A DNA stretch of 64,000 nt from JAJPHF01 sp035293805. Lineage in GTDB: Bacteria > Chloroflexota > UBA6077 > JAJPHF01. Below are positions 50,652 through 59,100 of the stretch, piece after piece. Positions within the stretch are counted from its first letter, which is position 1, and each line of letters begins with the position of its first letter. The stretch spans positions 51,051 through 115,050 of the forward strand of contig DATGMD010000038.1 in NCBI GenBank assembly GCA_035293805.1, written 5' to 3'. The notes beneath the pieces were generated by a model. It saw only the letters and a program-made list of their open reading frames with translations, did not search any database and was not told where the DNA came from. Position numbers and translations under genes: made by a program.

Positions 50652-51326
50652 ATGGAGACACGATGCCCGTCCCCGGCTGCTGCGACTGCGAAGTCCGGCG
50701 TCAGGATAACACTCGTTGGCTCGCGCCTCGTCATTGAGGCATTAGCTGGCTGCTTTGAGAGCAATGACGACGTAGAGGTCACGGGGGTGTATCCTGACCC
50801 GGTCCAAGCAATCTCCTATATCCGGGAGACGAAACCGGATATCGTCGTATTGGATGATATCACGGCCCGCTCGGATGCCGCGCGCCTCATCCGACTACTC
50901 CGTGGCACCCAGTCCGAGATTCGAATCGTTGTCCTGACTGCCGCTCTCGATCGGCGAAGTCAAGCCAGATACATACGAGCAGGGGCCGTATGGTGCCTTA
51001 CCACCGATCAGACGGTTATCGAGTTAGTTGAGACACTGAGGCAGATAGGCAAGGGTCAGGTCCTATTCAACGCCGACCAGATCGTCGACCTGCTCACGGC
51101 TCCACGGCATCCCGCTGAGCTGTTGACCCTGGCCCCGCGCGAGCTTGAAGTCCTCCAGGTACTCGCGACAGGTAAGAGCGCCGAGGATGCGGCGGCAGAA
51201 CTGGGAATCAGTATCCACACGCTACGGACCCACCTGAAGAAATGCATGGCAAAAATGGGGGTGCGCTCCAAGCTGGAAGCGATTATTGGGGCCTTGCGTG
51301 CTGGGCTCATCGAACTGCCGCCTTAG
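50652..51326 (+). CDS. NarL/LuxR-type response regulator with divergent receiver
   Basis: 224 residues from the ATG at 50652; ATG 50637, inside the tandem repeat, is an alternative. The receiver domain has the phospho-site Asp in DIVVLDDITA, VVLTAAL and a changed switch end (GAVWCLTTDQ), where the usual conserved Lys (GYLLK) is not seen. The acidic pair near the N-terminus is also lacking (ITLVGSRLV). The C-terminal LuxR helix-turn-helix is intact: LTLAPRELEVLQVLATGKSAEDAAAELGISIHTLRTHLKKCMAKMGVRSKLEA. Phosphorylation may not be classical. No cognate kinase is adjacent. Confidence 0.82.
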   Translation: METRCPSPAAATAKSGVRITLVGSRLVIEALAGCFESNDDVEVTGVYPDPVQAISYIRETKPDIVVLDDITARSDAARLIRLLRGTQSEIRIVVLTAALDRRSQARYIRAGAVWCLTTDQTVIELVETLRQIGKGQVLFNADQIVDLLTAPRHPAELLTLAPRELEVLQVLATGKSAEDAAAELGISIHTLRTHLKKCMAKMGVRSKLEAIIGALRAGLIELPP

Positions 51327-51354
51327 CACTACTCGGGCAGGATTCGTAGTATTC

Positions 51355-51770
51355 CGTCATGGATCGACGGAGCCAGCAGTACACTCAACTCGCTCTCGGC
51401 CATGTTGAGCCAACTCCCGTGCTTAGGCGCGTACTGGAAATTCGCAGCGCTCGGCCAACCGGCGGGCTTCGGAGGTCGGGTACGCCACGAAGCCCGAGGT
51501 CGGACCATGCCTGTTCAACCGGGCCATACGTTTTCAAATTGTCTTCGATGACCACGTTCCGCTCGGCCAGCGGGCAGATGGTATCGGCTAAAGTACGTAG
51601 GAACGCCGCCCAGTCCGTCCACGTGCGCTGTTCGGTCCCTTGCACCTCGCGCCAGCTGTCCAGCGGCACGACAGTCAGGAATAGGCTCCGCCTGGAGGCC
51701 GGGGCTCCGATACCACAACTTCTGCGACCTGCTCTTGGGGGATCAGGGTGAACTTCCTGGTAGCGTGCCG
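51355..51770 (-). pseudogene. Decayed IS630-family transposase fragment
   Basis: On the minus strand successive frames give VPLDSWREVQGTEQRTWTDW and VVIEDNLKTYGPVEQ (51669-51500). After a frame change, FQYAPKHGSWLNMAESELSV follows (around 51440-51380). These are the DDE-domain blocks of IS630-type transposases (DNLxTH with the second Asp, and the HGSWLNMAE block with the final Glu). Stops and shifts interrupt the frame, and the N-terminal part is missing. It is a remnant inside the lower-GC region and supports past insertion there. Confidence 0.75.
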
Positions 51771-51818
51771 CAAGACATTGTGCTGGGTTTCAGGCAGAAG
51801 CCCCTTTTCAGCAGCCGG

Positions 51819-52496
51819 CTAGGCGCTGGCCAAGCTGTATCCGACGCCGGCCACAGCCTTGATGCCGCCCTGCTCTGCGGTGAGGTTGAGCTTCTTGCGG
51901 ATGTGACAGATGTGAGTCTTGATCAGGTTAGCATCGCCGTTGTCGTAGCCCCAGGCGTATTCGACGAGCCGAGAATAGGGAATTACCCGCCCCGGGTTCA
52001 TGGCGAGAATATATAGGATACGGAACTCCAGAGGGGTAAGCTGGACCCGCGCCCCCCCCTTCGTCGCCTCGTACGATTGAAGGTCGAGTACCAAGTCGCC
52101 CACACGCACCTCGCGCATGGGCTCTCGGAACTGGTCGGACCGGCAGCGTCGCAGAACGGCTTTCATCCGGTGTGTCAATTGCTTGACACTGAAGGGCTTA
52201 GTCACATAGTCGTCAGCCCCAAGCTGCAGTCCGCGCACAACGTCTTCTTCTTCGTCACAGGCTGTCAACATAATGAACGGGGTTTCACAGTCGCGGCGGA
52301 CACGCCGGCACACCTCGAAGCCGTTAACCTTCGGCATGTTCACATCGCACAGAACGATGTCTGGGTGCTCAGTTTCGAAGCGATGGAGGGCTTGCTTGCC
52401 ATCAATTGCCGCGAGCACCGTGTAGCCTTCCCGGCGGAGCGCGTAAGTCATGAGATCAAGCAGATCCGCATCGTCGTCGGCAATCAGGACTTTCAT
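51819..52496 (-). CDS. OmpR-family response regulator
   Basis: 225 residues from the ATG at 52494-52496, behind AGGAG. The receiver has IADDDADLL, phospho-Asp in IVLCDVNMPK, FIMLTAC and VTKPFSV. The winged-helix domain contains LTPLEFRILYILAMNPGRVIPYSRLVEYAWGYD and ends IKAVAGVGYSL. The kinase gene lies 13 bases upstream on the same strand. Regulators of this class bind tandem direct repeats with 11-base spacing, and such an array exists at 53779-53819 in front of the divergent polysaccharide operon. Low GC and codon use fit the surrounding region. Confidence 0.92.
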   Translation of the reverse strand: MKVLIADDDADLLDLMTYALRREGYTVLAAIDGKQALHRFETEHPDIVLCDVNMPKVNGFEVCRRVRRDCETPFIMLTACDEEEDVVRGLQLGADDYVTKPFSVKQLTHRMKAVLRRCRSDQFREPMREVRVGDLVLDLQSYEATKGGARVQLTPLEFRILYILAMNPGRVIPYSRLVEYAWGYDNGDANLIKTHICHIRKKLNLTAEQGGIKAVAGVGYSLASA

Positions 52497-52509
52497 CGAA
52501 TCTCGTCTC

Positions 52510-53367
52510 CTATGCAGTGGGCCGCTGCGAGGCCTGTATCGCACTAGACATCGCGGCGAGCTCGAGCCAAACGCGGGTTCCGCCCTTGGTACGGTTCTCG
52601 GCCCCCACCCGACCGTCATGGGCCTCGACGACCGACCTCACAATCGCCAGGCCTAATCCGACCTCGCCCCGGTCCACGGCCGCCGTGCCTGCGCCCCGAT
52701 AGTACGGCTCAAAGACCTGCATCTCGCCGCCCGTAGGGAGACTGGGTCCGCGGTCGGCAACAGTGACCCGCAGGTAGCCATCGCGCTCGGTCAGCCGAAG
52801 GATGATGGGACATTGAACCGCGCTGCATTTGCTCGCGCTAGCGAGCAGATTTACCAGCGCTTGGCGAATCCAACGCCGGTCGGCGAGAACCAGCGGCAAA
52901 TTTCTATCCGCAGCGAGCTTCAAGGCCTGGCCCTTCTGTGCCAAGAGCGGCGCCATCAGAGGTTGGATCTCCATGACAAGGTCGAGCAGGTTGAGATGTT
53001 CTGGTCGCATATGAAAGCGGCCTGCCTGAATAGAAGCGGCGCACAACAAGTTCTCCACCAGCCCTTGGAGCCACAGGGTGCTATCACGAATCGCGGACAC
53101 CATATCACGGAGCTGGCATGAATCCAATGCCCCGAAATCCTCAAGCAGTGCTTCGGAGGTGGCAGCCAGTGAAGCAAGTGGCGTGCGGACCTCGTGTGCA
53201 ATTACGGACACGGCGAGGGCTCCGTCGCCCGCCTGCTCGGTGGCGGGCGACGGAGCCCTCGCCTCCGGTAGTCCTTCACGATGATGGCTAGGCCAGTCAG
53301 CGCGCGTGGCTGGGGCCCGCGGTCCTGACATCGCAACAGCGCGCGGTACGGTCGCTCGTTGGCTCAT
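52510..53367 (-). CDS. Soluble sensor histidine kinase
   Basis: 285 residues from the ATG at 53365-53367, behind AAGGGGG. The HisKA domain has VSVIAHEVRTPLASLAATSEAL. HATPase_c has a weakened N box (ALVNLLASASKCS in place of NLLxNAxKYS), G1 DRGPSLP, and GEVGLGLAIVRSVVEAH. There is no membrane helix and only about 45 unstructured residues before HisKA, so the input is unclear. It is cotranscribed with the OmpR-type regulator. The altered N box may reduce ATP binding or kinase activity. Confidence 0.85.
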   Translation of the reverse strand: MSQRATVPRAVAMSGPRAPATRADWPSHHREGLPEARAPSPATEQAGDGALAVSVIAHEVRTPLASLAATSEALLEDFGALDSCQLRDMVSAIRDSTLWLQGLVENLLCAASIQAGRFHMRPEHLNLLDLVMEIQPLMAPLLAQKGQALKLAADRNLPLVLADRRWIRQALVNLLASASKCSAVQCPIILRLTERDGYLRVTVADRGPSLPTGGEMQVFEPYYRGAGTAAVDRGEVGLGLAIVRSVVEAHDGRVGAENRTKGGTRVWLELAAMSSAIQASQRPTA

Positions 53368-53887
53368 CAAGACGCCCCCTTCCGTCCCGGCCTGGTCGTG
53401 CCCGCCATCCGCACGCCCGGCCGCCACCAGACGCACATGGATCATTAACCGGATCTGAACATCTGTATCATACGGCGCCTCCCCGATTTGCACATCGCTG
53501 TTTTGGTGTATTGACGCTGTCATCAGATCTACGTATTGATGGCTCCGCCATCCAGACGCGGCAGTGCACCCCGGCCTCATCGCGCCCCGCGATCCTTGGC
53601 CCAACCGCCTGAATCACGCGCTGCCGAACCACGCGCCTCCCCCGCGCGGGCGGTGTCCAGACCCATTCCGTCTCAACCACTTCTCAACCCAAACGCACAC
53701 AAGGCTCAACGGTGGCTATGCGGCGGCTCCCTGCGGGCTGGACTGCGAGGCGCCGCATGCTAGGCGCGCGGGCGGTCGCAACCGCAACATAACACCCCGT
53801 TAACCGGCCAATAACCGGCGCCTTTGAGAATTAGGAACGTACGACGCGGACCACCACGAGGGCATGTGCTCAGGACGAGGTGTCAGC
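53368..53887. other. Divergent regulatory spacer between kinase and polysaccharide genes
   Basis: About 520 bases without a supported gene. It separates the leftward kinase-regulator operon from the rightward polysaccharide operon. It holds the 11-base-period repeats at 53779-53819 and one more matching octamer, TAACCGGA, at 53446-53453 near the kinase start. Confidence 0.6.
53779..53819 (+). promoter_or_regulatory. Four direct repeats at 11-bp period, probable OmpR-type regulator site
   Basis: CAACCGCA (53779), TAACACCC (53790), TAACCGGC (53801) and TAACCGGC (53812) begin exactly 11 bases apart. Tandem repeats with this period are the known binding pattern of PhoB/OmpR-type regulators. The site ends 68 bases before the WecG/TagA-type gene. 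Confidence 0.6.
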
Positions 53888-54766
53888 ATGGCTTCCCAGG
53901 CATTCGTGCTCGACGATACGCCGCCGGTTAACCCCGCAGGTCTACGTGTAGTACCAATTCCCGAGTCCGCCCGAAGACGCGTCGACCTCGCTGGCGTTCT
54001 CATTGACCAGATTGACCTGGCGTCAGCTGTGGAGCGCATTCGTCGCTTTGTGGATTCCGGCGGGTCCCACCAGATTGTCACTGTTAACTTGGATTTCGTC
54101 AGTATTGCCCAGCGCGACCGACTGTTCCGAGAGACCATTAACGGGGCCGACCTCGCTGTTGCGGACGGTATGCCGCTCGTCTGGGTTTCGCGTCTGAAGG
54201 GCCAGCCGCTGGTCCGCCGGATTACAGGCGTCGAGCTCGTCCACGAGAGTTGCCGTATCGCAGCCGAGCAGGGGCGTAGCCTCTTTCTGCTTGGCGCGGC
54301 GCCGGGCATCGCGGAGGCCGCCGCCCGCCAGCTGGAAGCTGGCTATCCAGGTCTGCGCATTGCCGACGTCTATGCACCGTCGTTCGGCGCGGTGACGCGA
54401 GCCGAAGACGAGCACACGGTACAGCGCATCCAGCAAGCCCGCCCCGATTTCCTCTTCGTAGCGCTCGGCGCGCCGCGCCAGGATCTCTGGATTCGTGCCC
54501 ACCGGAACCGCCTAAACGTGCCTGTGGCGATGGGCGTCGGCTGCGTGCTTGACCTGCTGGCGGGCGCCGTGCGGCGTGCTCCACGGTGGATGCAGGGAAC
54601 GGGCCTGGAATGGTCGTATCGACTGATCCAGGAGCCACGGCGGCTCTGGCGCCGCTACATCCTCGACGATCTGCCGATGCTCGGGCAGCTGGTGCTCAGT
54701 GCAGCCATCAGTCAAACCTACCCAGTCGACCGCGTCGCGGATCCCAAAGTGGAGCAGTCAGCATGA
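53888..54766 (+). CDS. WecG/TagA/CpsF-family glycosyltransferase
   Basis: 292 residues from the ATG at 53888, behind GAGGTG; ATG 53864 is possible but has a poorer site. Family motifs are VTVNLDFVSIAQRD, INGADLAVADGMPLVWVSRLKGQPLVRRITGVELVHE, LFLLGAAPGIAEAAA, FLFVALGAPRQDLWI and MGVGCVLDLLAGAVRRAPRWMQGTGLEWSYRLIQEPRRLWRRY. The enzyme adds a sugar such as ManNAc or ManNAcA to a lipid-linked intermediate in teichoic acid, ECA or capsule synthesis. It works at the inner face of the membrane. Its stop overlaps the next start (ATGA). Confidence 0.92.
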   Translation: MASQAFVLDDTPPVNPAGLRVVPIPESARRRVDLAGVLIDQIDLASAVERIRRFVDSGGSHQIVTVNLDFVSIAQRDRLFRETINGADLAVADGMPLVWVSRLKGQPLVRRITGVELVHESCRIAAEQGRSLFLLGAAPGIAEAAARQLEAGYPGLRIADVYAPSFGAVTRAEDEHTVQRIQQARPDFLFVALGAPRQDLWIRAHRNRLNVPVAMGVGCVLDLLAGAVRRAPRWMQGTGLEWSYRLIQEPRRLWRRYILDDLPMLGQLVLSAAISQTYPVDRVADPKVEQSA

Positions 54767-54978
54767 CGGACCACTACGATGAAATCGGTTGGGGAAACGC
54801 TAGCCGCCATGGCCGCTGGCACGATCTAGTTGGCGACATGTTGTGTGTCGGCGCCGGCGTGACGATGGCATCGCTCTGGGCCGCTAGTTGCCTAGCATGC
54901 TTATTACTCCCGGGACGGCGTGATCCTGATCATGCCGAGTCCGCAGCCGTCCAGACCATATTTACGGAGATAGGGTAG
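54763..54978 (+). CDS. Small membrane protein translationally coupled in the polysaccharide operon
   Basis: 71 residues. The start ATG overlaps the glycosyltransferase stop (ATGA), a strong sign of a real coupled gene. A polar N-terminus (TDHYDEIGWGNASRHGRWHD) is followed by one membrane helix (MLCVGAGVTMASLWAASCLACLLL) and a short acidic tail. I recognise no family. Placed between a glycosyltransferase and the initiating phosphotransferase, it could anchor or regulate the membrane assembly complex. Confidence 0.65.
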   Translation: MTDHYDEIGWGNASRHGRWHDLVGDMLCVGAGVTMASLWAASCLACLLLPGRRDPDHAESAAVQTIFTEIG

Positions 54979-54987
54979 GACAACACC

Positions 54988-56454
54988 ATGAGCCTGCAAG
55001 TGCGAGTAGGCAGCCGTTACTGGGCAGGCGAGAATTCGGCCCTGTGTGACGCCACGCCACCTCTAGCCACCCGTCTGGTCCCGACTCTCGTAGGCATCAT
55101 CCTGCTTGCTGTAGACGTGCTGCTCATCTTGACCGCATTCCTGTTCGCATATTGGGTACGGTTTACCGCGCCGGATGCCGAGGCTATAGCCTTGGGGCTC
55201 AGCGAATACTGTCGGATGGGCTTGTTGGTGGCTCTCGGTACCGCCGTCCTGTTCGCGCTGCAAGGCATGTACAATGGCCAGCGGGCATGGAGCTGGGTGG
55301 GCCGCTTCCAGGTCATCGTCTCTGCCGTCTCCACCGCGCTCGTGCTCGCGGTCACCACATCCTCGTTCCTGGGAGACCAGCGCTTCTCACGCTTATGGTT
55401 CGCCACTGGTTGGGCGCTTACCATTCTCGCGCTGACTGTGTGGCGGAGTCTCGCCTGGGCCGCCTATACGCGGGTGCGCGCCGGAGTAATGCCGGCCAAC
55501 CGAGTTCTCATCATCGGGGCGAACGAACTCGGCGCACGATTGGCCCGGGAGCTGAGGGATCAATACCAGGTCATCGGCTACGTCGATAACGGCAGCGATC
55601 TGGGCTGCATCAAGGATCCGCCCCTCTTGGGTCCAATCGCGAACTTGGAGTCGGTCGTGCAAGCGCATGCTATCGATGAGTTAGTCATCGCGCTACCGGC
55701 GAATCGACGTGAGCAAGTAAGCCGGCTCATCGCTCGCGGCTTCCATCGGCCCTTGCGGGTGAAGTTCCTGACCGATCTCGGCGATGTGCTACCGGAGCGC
55801 TTTGAAATCCAGCACCTAGCGGGTCGCCCCTACATCGGGTTCACGCCCACTGCACAGGTGAGCTGGGTCAAACGAGCCACGGATATTGTCCTTGCGACCA
55901 TAGCTGTCCTGATGTTTCTGCCAATCTTGGTCGTGATCGCACTAGCGATCAAACTCGATTCATCCGGCCCGGTGCTCTACCGACAGGAGCGGGTAGGCAA
56001 GAACGGTCAGCGCTTCTGGATGCTGAAGTTTCGGTCCATGCGGCAGGACGCCGACCAATTGCTGGACGCGCTGCGCGCGCAGAACGAGGCGACGGGGCCG
56101 CTCTTCAAAATGCGGCAGGACCCACGGGTCACACGCACTGGGCGCGTACTGCGACGACTGAGTCTCGACGAGTTGCCGCAACTTCTGAACGTGCTCCGGG
56201 GCGAGATGAGTCTAGTCGGCCCGCGGCCACCGCTACCATCCGAGGTCGAAGCGTATGAAGACTGGCAGCATGGCCGCCTGCGAGCGGTGCCGGGGATTAC
56301 GGGACTATGGCAAGTGAGTGGCCGCAGTGAGGTGCCATTCCACGACATGGTGCGGCTGGATCTACATTATATTCGCAACTGGTCGCTGAAGCTCGACATC
56401 GAAATCCTGCTTCGCACCTTACCAGCCGTTCTTCTACAGCGTGGGGCATATTAA
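54988..56454 (+). CDS. Polyprenyl glycosylphosphotransferase (exopolysaccharide initiating enzyme, WcaJ/EpsE-like)
   Basis: 488 residues, ATG start. Four N-terminal helices (about 30-150) are followed by a nucleotide-binding-like domain (RVLIIGANELGARLARELRDQYQVIGYVD), a fifth helix (about 300-325), and the conserved C-terminal phosphoglycosyltransferase domain. That domain contains LDSSGPVLYRQERVGKNGQRFWMLKFRSM, TGRVLRRLSLDELPQLLNVLRGEMSLVGPRPP and PGITGLWQVSGRSEVPFHDMVRLDLHYI, including the catalytic Asp-Glu. It transfers a sugar phosphate to undecaprenyl phosphate. It starts 9 bases after the small membrane protein. No flippase or polymerase follows, so this operon is short. Confidence 0.93.
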   Translation: MSLQVRVGSRYWAGENSALCDATPPLATRLVPTLVGIILLAVDVLLILTAFLFAYWVRFTAPDAEAIALGLSEYCRMGLLVALGTAVLFALQGMYNGQRAWSWVGRFQVIVSAVSTALVLAVTTSSFLGDQRFSRLWFATGWALTILALTVWRSLAWAAYTRVRAGVMPANRVLIIGANELGARLARELRDQYQVIGYVDNGSDLGCIKDPPLLGPIANLESVVQAHAIDELVIALPANRREQVSRLIARGFHRPLRVKFLTDLGDVLPERFEIQHLAGRPYIGFTPTAQVSWVKRATDIVLATIAVLMFLPILVVIALAIKLDSSGPVLYRQERVGKNGQRFWMLKFRSMRQDADQLLDALRAQNEATGPLFKMRQDPRVTRTGRVLRRLSLDELPQLLNVLRGEMSLVGPRPPLPSEVEAYEDWQHGRLRAVPGITGLWQVSGRSEVPFHDMVRLDLHYIRNWSLKLDIEILLRTLPAVLLQRGAY

Positions 56455-56570
56455 GGGCGTTTGGGCAGGGATCGCCGATTACATGAGGCGTATGCCCTAC
56501 ATGCAGAGGAGCGCGCTCATCAAGCAGCGGCACGGACGGTGTCCGTGGTCATTGGCTCGCCAGCCGCGCC

Positions 56571-57629
56571 TCATCCCCACGCGTGGGGGGGAAGTTTGGC
56601 GTACTCTTCGGGGTCGAGACCGAGCGAGCGGGCGATGGCCGCCACCTCGTCCCACACGCGGTCGGCGACGGTAATGCCGTGCATCAGCTGCTCGCGACGC
56701 GTGCGGAACGATCGCTCGCCGGGCAGCATGATCTTGGCAAAACCGGGCGCCAGACGCGAGCCTTTCACCCGCGCCACAAACTCGCTGACCGCCGCCTTGA
56801 AGGCGTCCACGGCCACGAACGTCGCCGGGTCGAGCACGAGGATCAGGGTGCCCCACAGGTGCTGCCAGCCGCGAGCGTCGCGCATCGGCCCGGCGCCCGC
56901 ACCGGACAACACACCCGCCAACAGCTCCATCGCCAGCGCCAGACCGTAACCCTTGGCGCCACCCACCGCCGTCAACGCGCCGCCCTGCATCGCCGCCCAG
57001 GGATCGGTGGTGGGCGAACCGGCCGCGTCGATCGCCCAGCCATCCGGCAGCGCCCGACCTGCCGCTGCCGCCTCGGCCAGCTTGCCGCGCGAGGTAGCGC
57101 TCGTCGCCATGTCGAGCAACACCGGGTCGCCGAGAGTGGGAATGGCGATGGCGATGGGATTGGTGCCGATAATCGGCTCGACGCCGCCGTGAGGGTGGAT
57201 GGACGTTTCGGACTTCGCGAACAGGATGCCGATCAGGTCTTCCCGTGCCGCCAGCTCGGCGTAGTACCCGGCGAGCGCAATGTGGCCTGTCTCGCGGAGC
57301 GCAATGGCCGCGCCGCCAGTCGCGCGCGCGCGCCGCATCGCCTCGCGCGTGGCGACGGTCGCGCCGTAAGGGCCGAGCGCGCCGTCGCCGTCCATCAGGG
57401 CCGCCGCGGCACGCTCCTGCACTACGCGCGGCCGCGCGTTGACGCATGCGCGGCCCGTCTGAATCAACTCGACGGAGAGCGGCACGCGTGTCAGTCCGTG
57501 CGAGGTGTGGCCCCGCAGGTCGGCCTCGACGAGCACATCGGCCACGGCGTCGGCCTCGGCGGCACTGGCTCCCAGGGCAGCAAAGATCGCGCGGACGTAG
57601 CGACGCTCGGCGTCGGCCGTGAGCAGCAT
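56571..57629 (-). CDS. Ldh family (malate/L-lactate/ureidoglycolate-type) NAD(P)-dependent dehydrogenase
   Basis: 352 residues, ATG with GAGGAG upstream. Family motifs are VEADLRGHTSHGLTRVPLSVELI (with the catalytic His), GPYGATVATREAMRRA, HIALAGYYAELAA, GTNPIAIAIPT, DMATSATSRGKLAEAA and GGAKGYGLALAMELLAGVLSGA. This type 2 fold is unrelated to classical LDH/MDH and oxidises 2-hydroxyacids such as sulfolactate, ureidoglycolate or malate. The substrate is not visible. It is convergent with the polysaccharide operon and stands alone. Confidence 0.9.
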   Translation of the reverse strand: MLLTADAERRYVRAIFAALGASAAEADAVADVLVEADLRGHTSHGLTRVPLSVELIQTGRACVNARPRVVQERAAAALMDGDGALGPYGATVATREAMRRARATGGAAIALRETGHIALAGYYAELAAREDLIGILFAKSETSIHPHGGVEPIIGTNPIAIAIPTLGDPVLLDMATSATSRGKLAEAAAAGRALPDGWAIDAAGSPTTDPWAAMQGGALTAVGGAKGYGLALAMELLAGVLSGAGAGPMRDARGWQHLWGTLILVLDPATFVAVDAFKAAVSEFVARVKGSRLAPGFAKIMLPGERSFRTRREQLMHGITVADRVWDEVAAIARSLGLDPEEYAKLPPHAWG

Positions 57630-57661
57630 GGGCGCCTCTCCTCGTGGCTGAAGCTGGGCTT

Positions 57662-57712
57662 CCGGGGATGGGGTGGCGGGTTGGCCTGGCCAACCCGCCG
57701 CCCCATCCCCGG
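57662..57712. terminator. Very long hairpin between DUF1275 and Ldh genes
   Basis: CCGGGGATGGGGTGGCGGGT plus TGGCC pairs with its complement over 25 positions (one G-T pair) with a single-base loop. It could terminate the DUF1275 transcript. It also lies 33 bases upstream of the Ldh start, where it would be in the 5' leader. No U-run is present. Confidence 0.6.
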
Positions 57713-57809
57713 CCAGGTGCGTAGAGGGCGAGCGGGAACTGTCGCCCCATTCTATCGGACCCGTCTCCCCACGCTGCGCCGGCCGACGAGGGCGGCCGCC
57801 ACCCGGCGC

Positions 57810-58572
57810 TCAGCCCTGCTTCATCCGCGCCAGCTCGTGGGGGTGGCGCAGGTCGTGGACGATGGCGACCGCCAGCCCCGTGATCGGCAGCGCGAGCGCC
57901 GCCAGTCCGGCCGGTGCTAGCAGCGCCACGCCGAGGATCGCGCCGACGAGATAGCCGCCCCAGATGCTCGCGTAAGCCGGATGCGGGGCACGGCCGGGTC
58001 CGCGCCATCCGCGCGCCCACGCGCCGGTACACGGCCTGGGCGACCGCCTCGGCAAGGCTCGTCAGAATGCCAGAGACGTAAGTGGTGTGGGCGCTGTGCG
58101 AGCCGACGCGCCGCAGGGTCGCGCTCTGCAGGCCCATCGCCAGCGTCAGCAGCGCCACGAGGCCGTAGAACTGCCAGGCGGCGTCGGTCGAGATCGCGTC
58201 ATTCTGTAGCAAACCGCTGCCGAGGGCCCCGAAGACAACCAGCAGGGCCACCTCGAAGGCGAACACCGGCACGGCGGGGTGCCGAGCGCCCCGCGCGTCG
58301 CTGGCCTCGCCGACCATCGTGCCGGCCACGATGCCTACCGCGAACAACGCGATCGGCACGCCACGCTCCACCACCGTGTCCCAGCGCGCTTGGCCGAGCG
58401 CCGAGCCAAAGGCCACGCTGTTACCGCTCATGTGCGCCGTGAAGATGTGGGCCAGGGTGAGGTAACCAATGGCGTCGACGCCGCCAGCGACCCAGGCGAG
58501 CAGCACGGCGAGCCGCGCAGTCTGGCGGGAAGAGGCGGACGAGGGATGTGGCGGTGCGGGGTCGGCGGTCAT
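57810..58572 (-). pseudogene. DUF1275 (YoaK-like) membrane protein gene with a frameshift
   Basis: The first ~190 codons from the ATG at 58570-58572 give a normal DUF1275 start: LAVLLAWVAGGVDAIGYLTLAHIFTAHMSGNSVAFG, then several helices and LQSATLRRVGSHSAHTTYVSGILTSLAEAV. Around 57975-58000 the reading passes into another frame, where SIWGGYLVGAILGVALLAPAGLAALALPIT completes the last two helices and ends at 57810. Joining the two frames gives a full-length family member of about 250 residues. A one-base indel has therefore broken the gene, or there is a sequencing error in the GC-rich stretch. Confidence 0.8.
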
Positions 58573-58632
58573 GCTAACCGATCAAGCATCAGGCTGCTGA
58601 GGGCATGAACGAACGACCGCCGAAGCACTGAT

Positions 58633-58688
58633 CCGGCTACCATCTCCGGCTACCATCTATAGACATTGGCTGTATAGACATTGGCTGC
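58633..58688. repeat. Two adjacent tandem duplications (13 bp x2 and 15 bp x2)
   Basis: CCGGCTACCATCT occurs twice in a row (58633-58645, 58646-58658). It is followed directly by ATAGACATTGGCTGT and ATAGACATTGGCTGC (58659-58673, 58674-58688). The pair fills the spacer up to the stop codon of the SWIM gene. Confidence 0.85.
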
Positions 58689-59003
58689 TCAGGCGGCCGG
58701 CTCGGCGAGGAAGGGACGCGCTAGCTCGACGGCGATGATGTGCTTGCACGGCACCGCGCCGCGCCAGGCGAAGTCGGGGCAGTTGCAGTAGCCGGGGCGC
58801 ACGGCCCACCAGCCGCCACCACCGCTACGTACCTTGTAGCGGCCATTGCCGAGCGCCTCGACGGCGCCCGCGTCGACCAGCCCGCGGGCTCGCTCCATGC
58901 GCGCCGCGAACGCCATCGCCAACTTTGCGGGATCGGGCGCCTCGACAGCCGCCGGTACGGGCTCGAGCAGAGAAAGAGGTGTAGCGTGGGCACTATCGTT
59001 CAT
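58689..59003 (-). CDS. SWIM zinc-finger protein
   Basis: 104 residues, ATG start. The C-terminal half holds a SWIM motif, CxC-x(n)-CxH: YCNCPDFAWRGAVPCKHIIAVEL. It is preceded by a beta strand region (GNGRYKVRSGGGGWWAVRPG). The N-terminal half is a helix (LAMAFAARMERARGLVDAGAVEAL). SWIM domains bind zinc and usually contact DNA or protein. As a stand-alone small protein its role is unknown. It is divergent from the Fe-S carrier gene. Confidence 0.85.
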   Translation of the reverse strand: MNDSAHATPLSLLEPVPAAVEAPDPAKLAMAFAARMERARGLVDAGAVEALGNGRYKVRSGGGGWWAVRPGYCNCPDFAWRGAVPCKHIIAVELARPFLAEPAA

Positions 59004-59057
59004 GGCCTTATTTTAACATAACCGATGGGGCGGCGCTCGCGGCGGGTCGGCATGCAC

Positions 59058-59063
59058 TATAAT
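59058..59063 (+). promoter_or_regulatory. TATAAT -10 box upstream of the IscA-type gene
   Basis: A perfect TATAAT in a GC-rich setting, 37 bases before the start codon. The matching -35 is not recognisable. Confidence 0.45.
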
Positions 59064-59100
59064 TTGGGAAGCAAGCTCTGTCTCTGCGAGGAGGCCACCG

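Noticed and set aside
56497..57985. Extension of the DUF1275 frame through the Ldh gene (691 codons)
   Set aside because: After about 190 codons the frame leaves the family and becomes an out-of-frame reading of the Ldh-type gene. The real C-terminus is in another frame ending at 57810.
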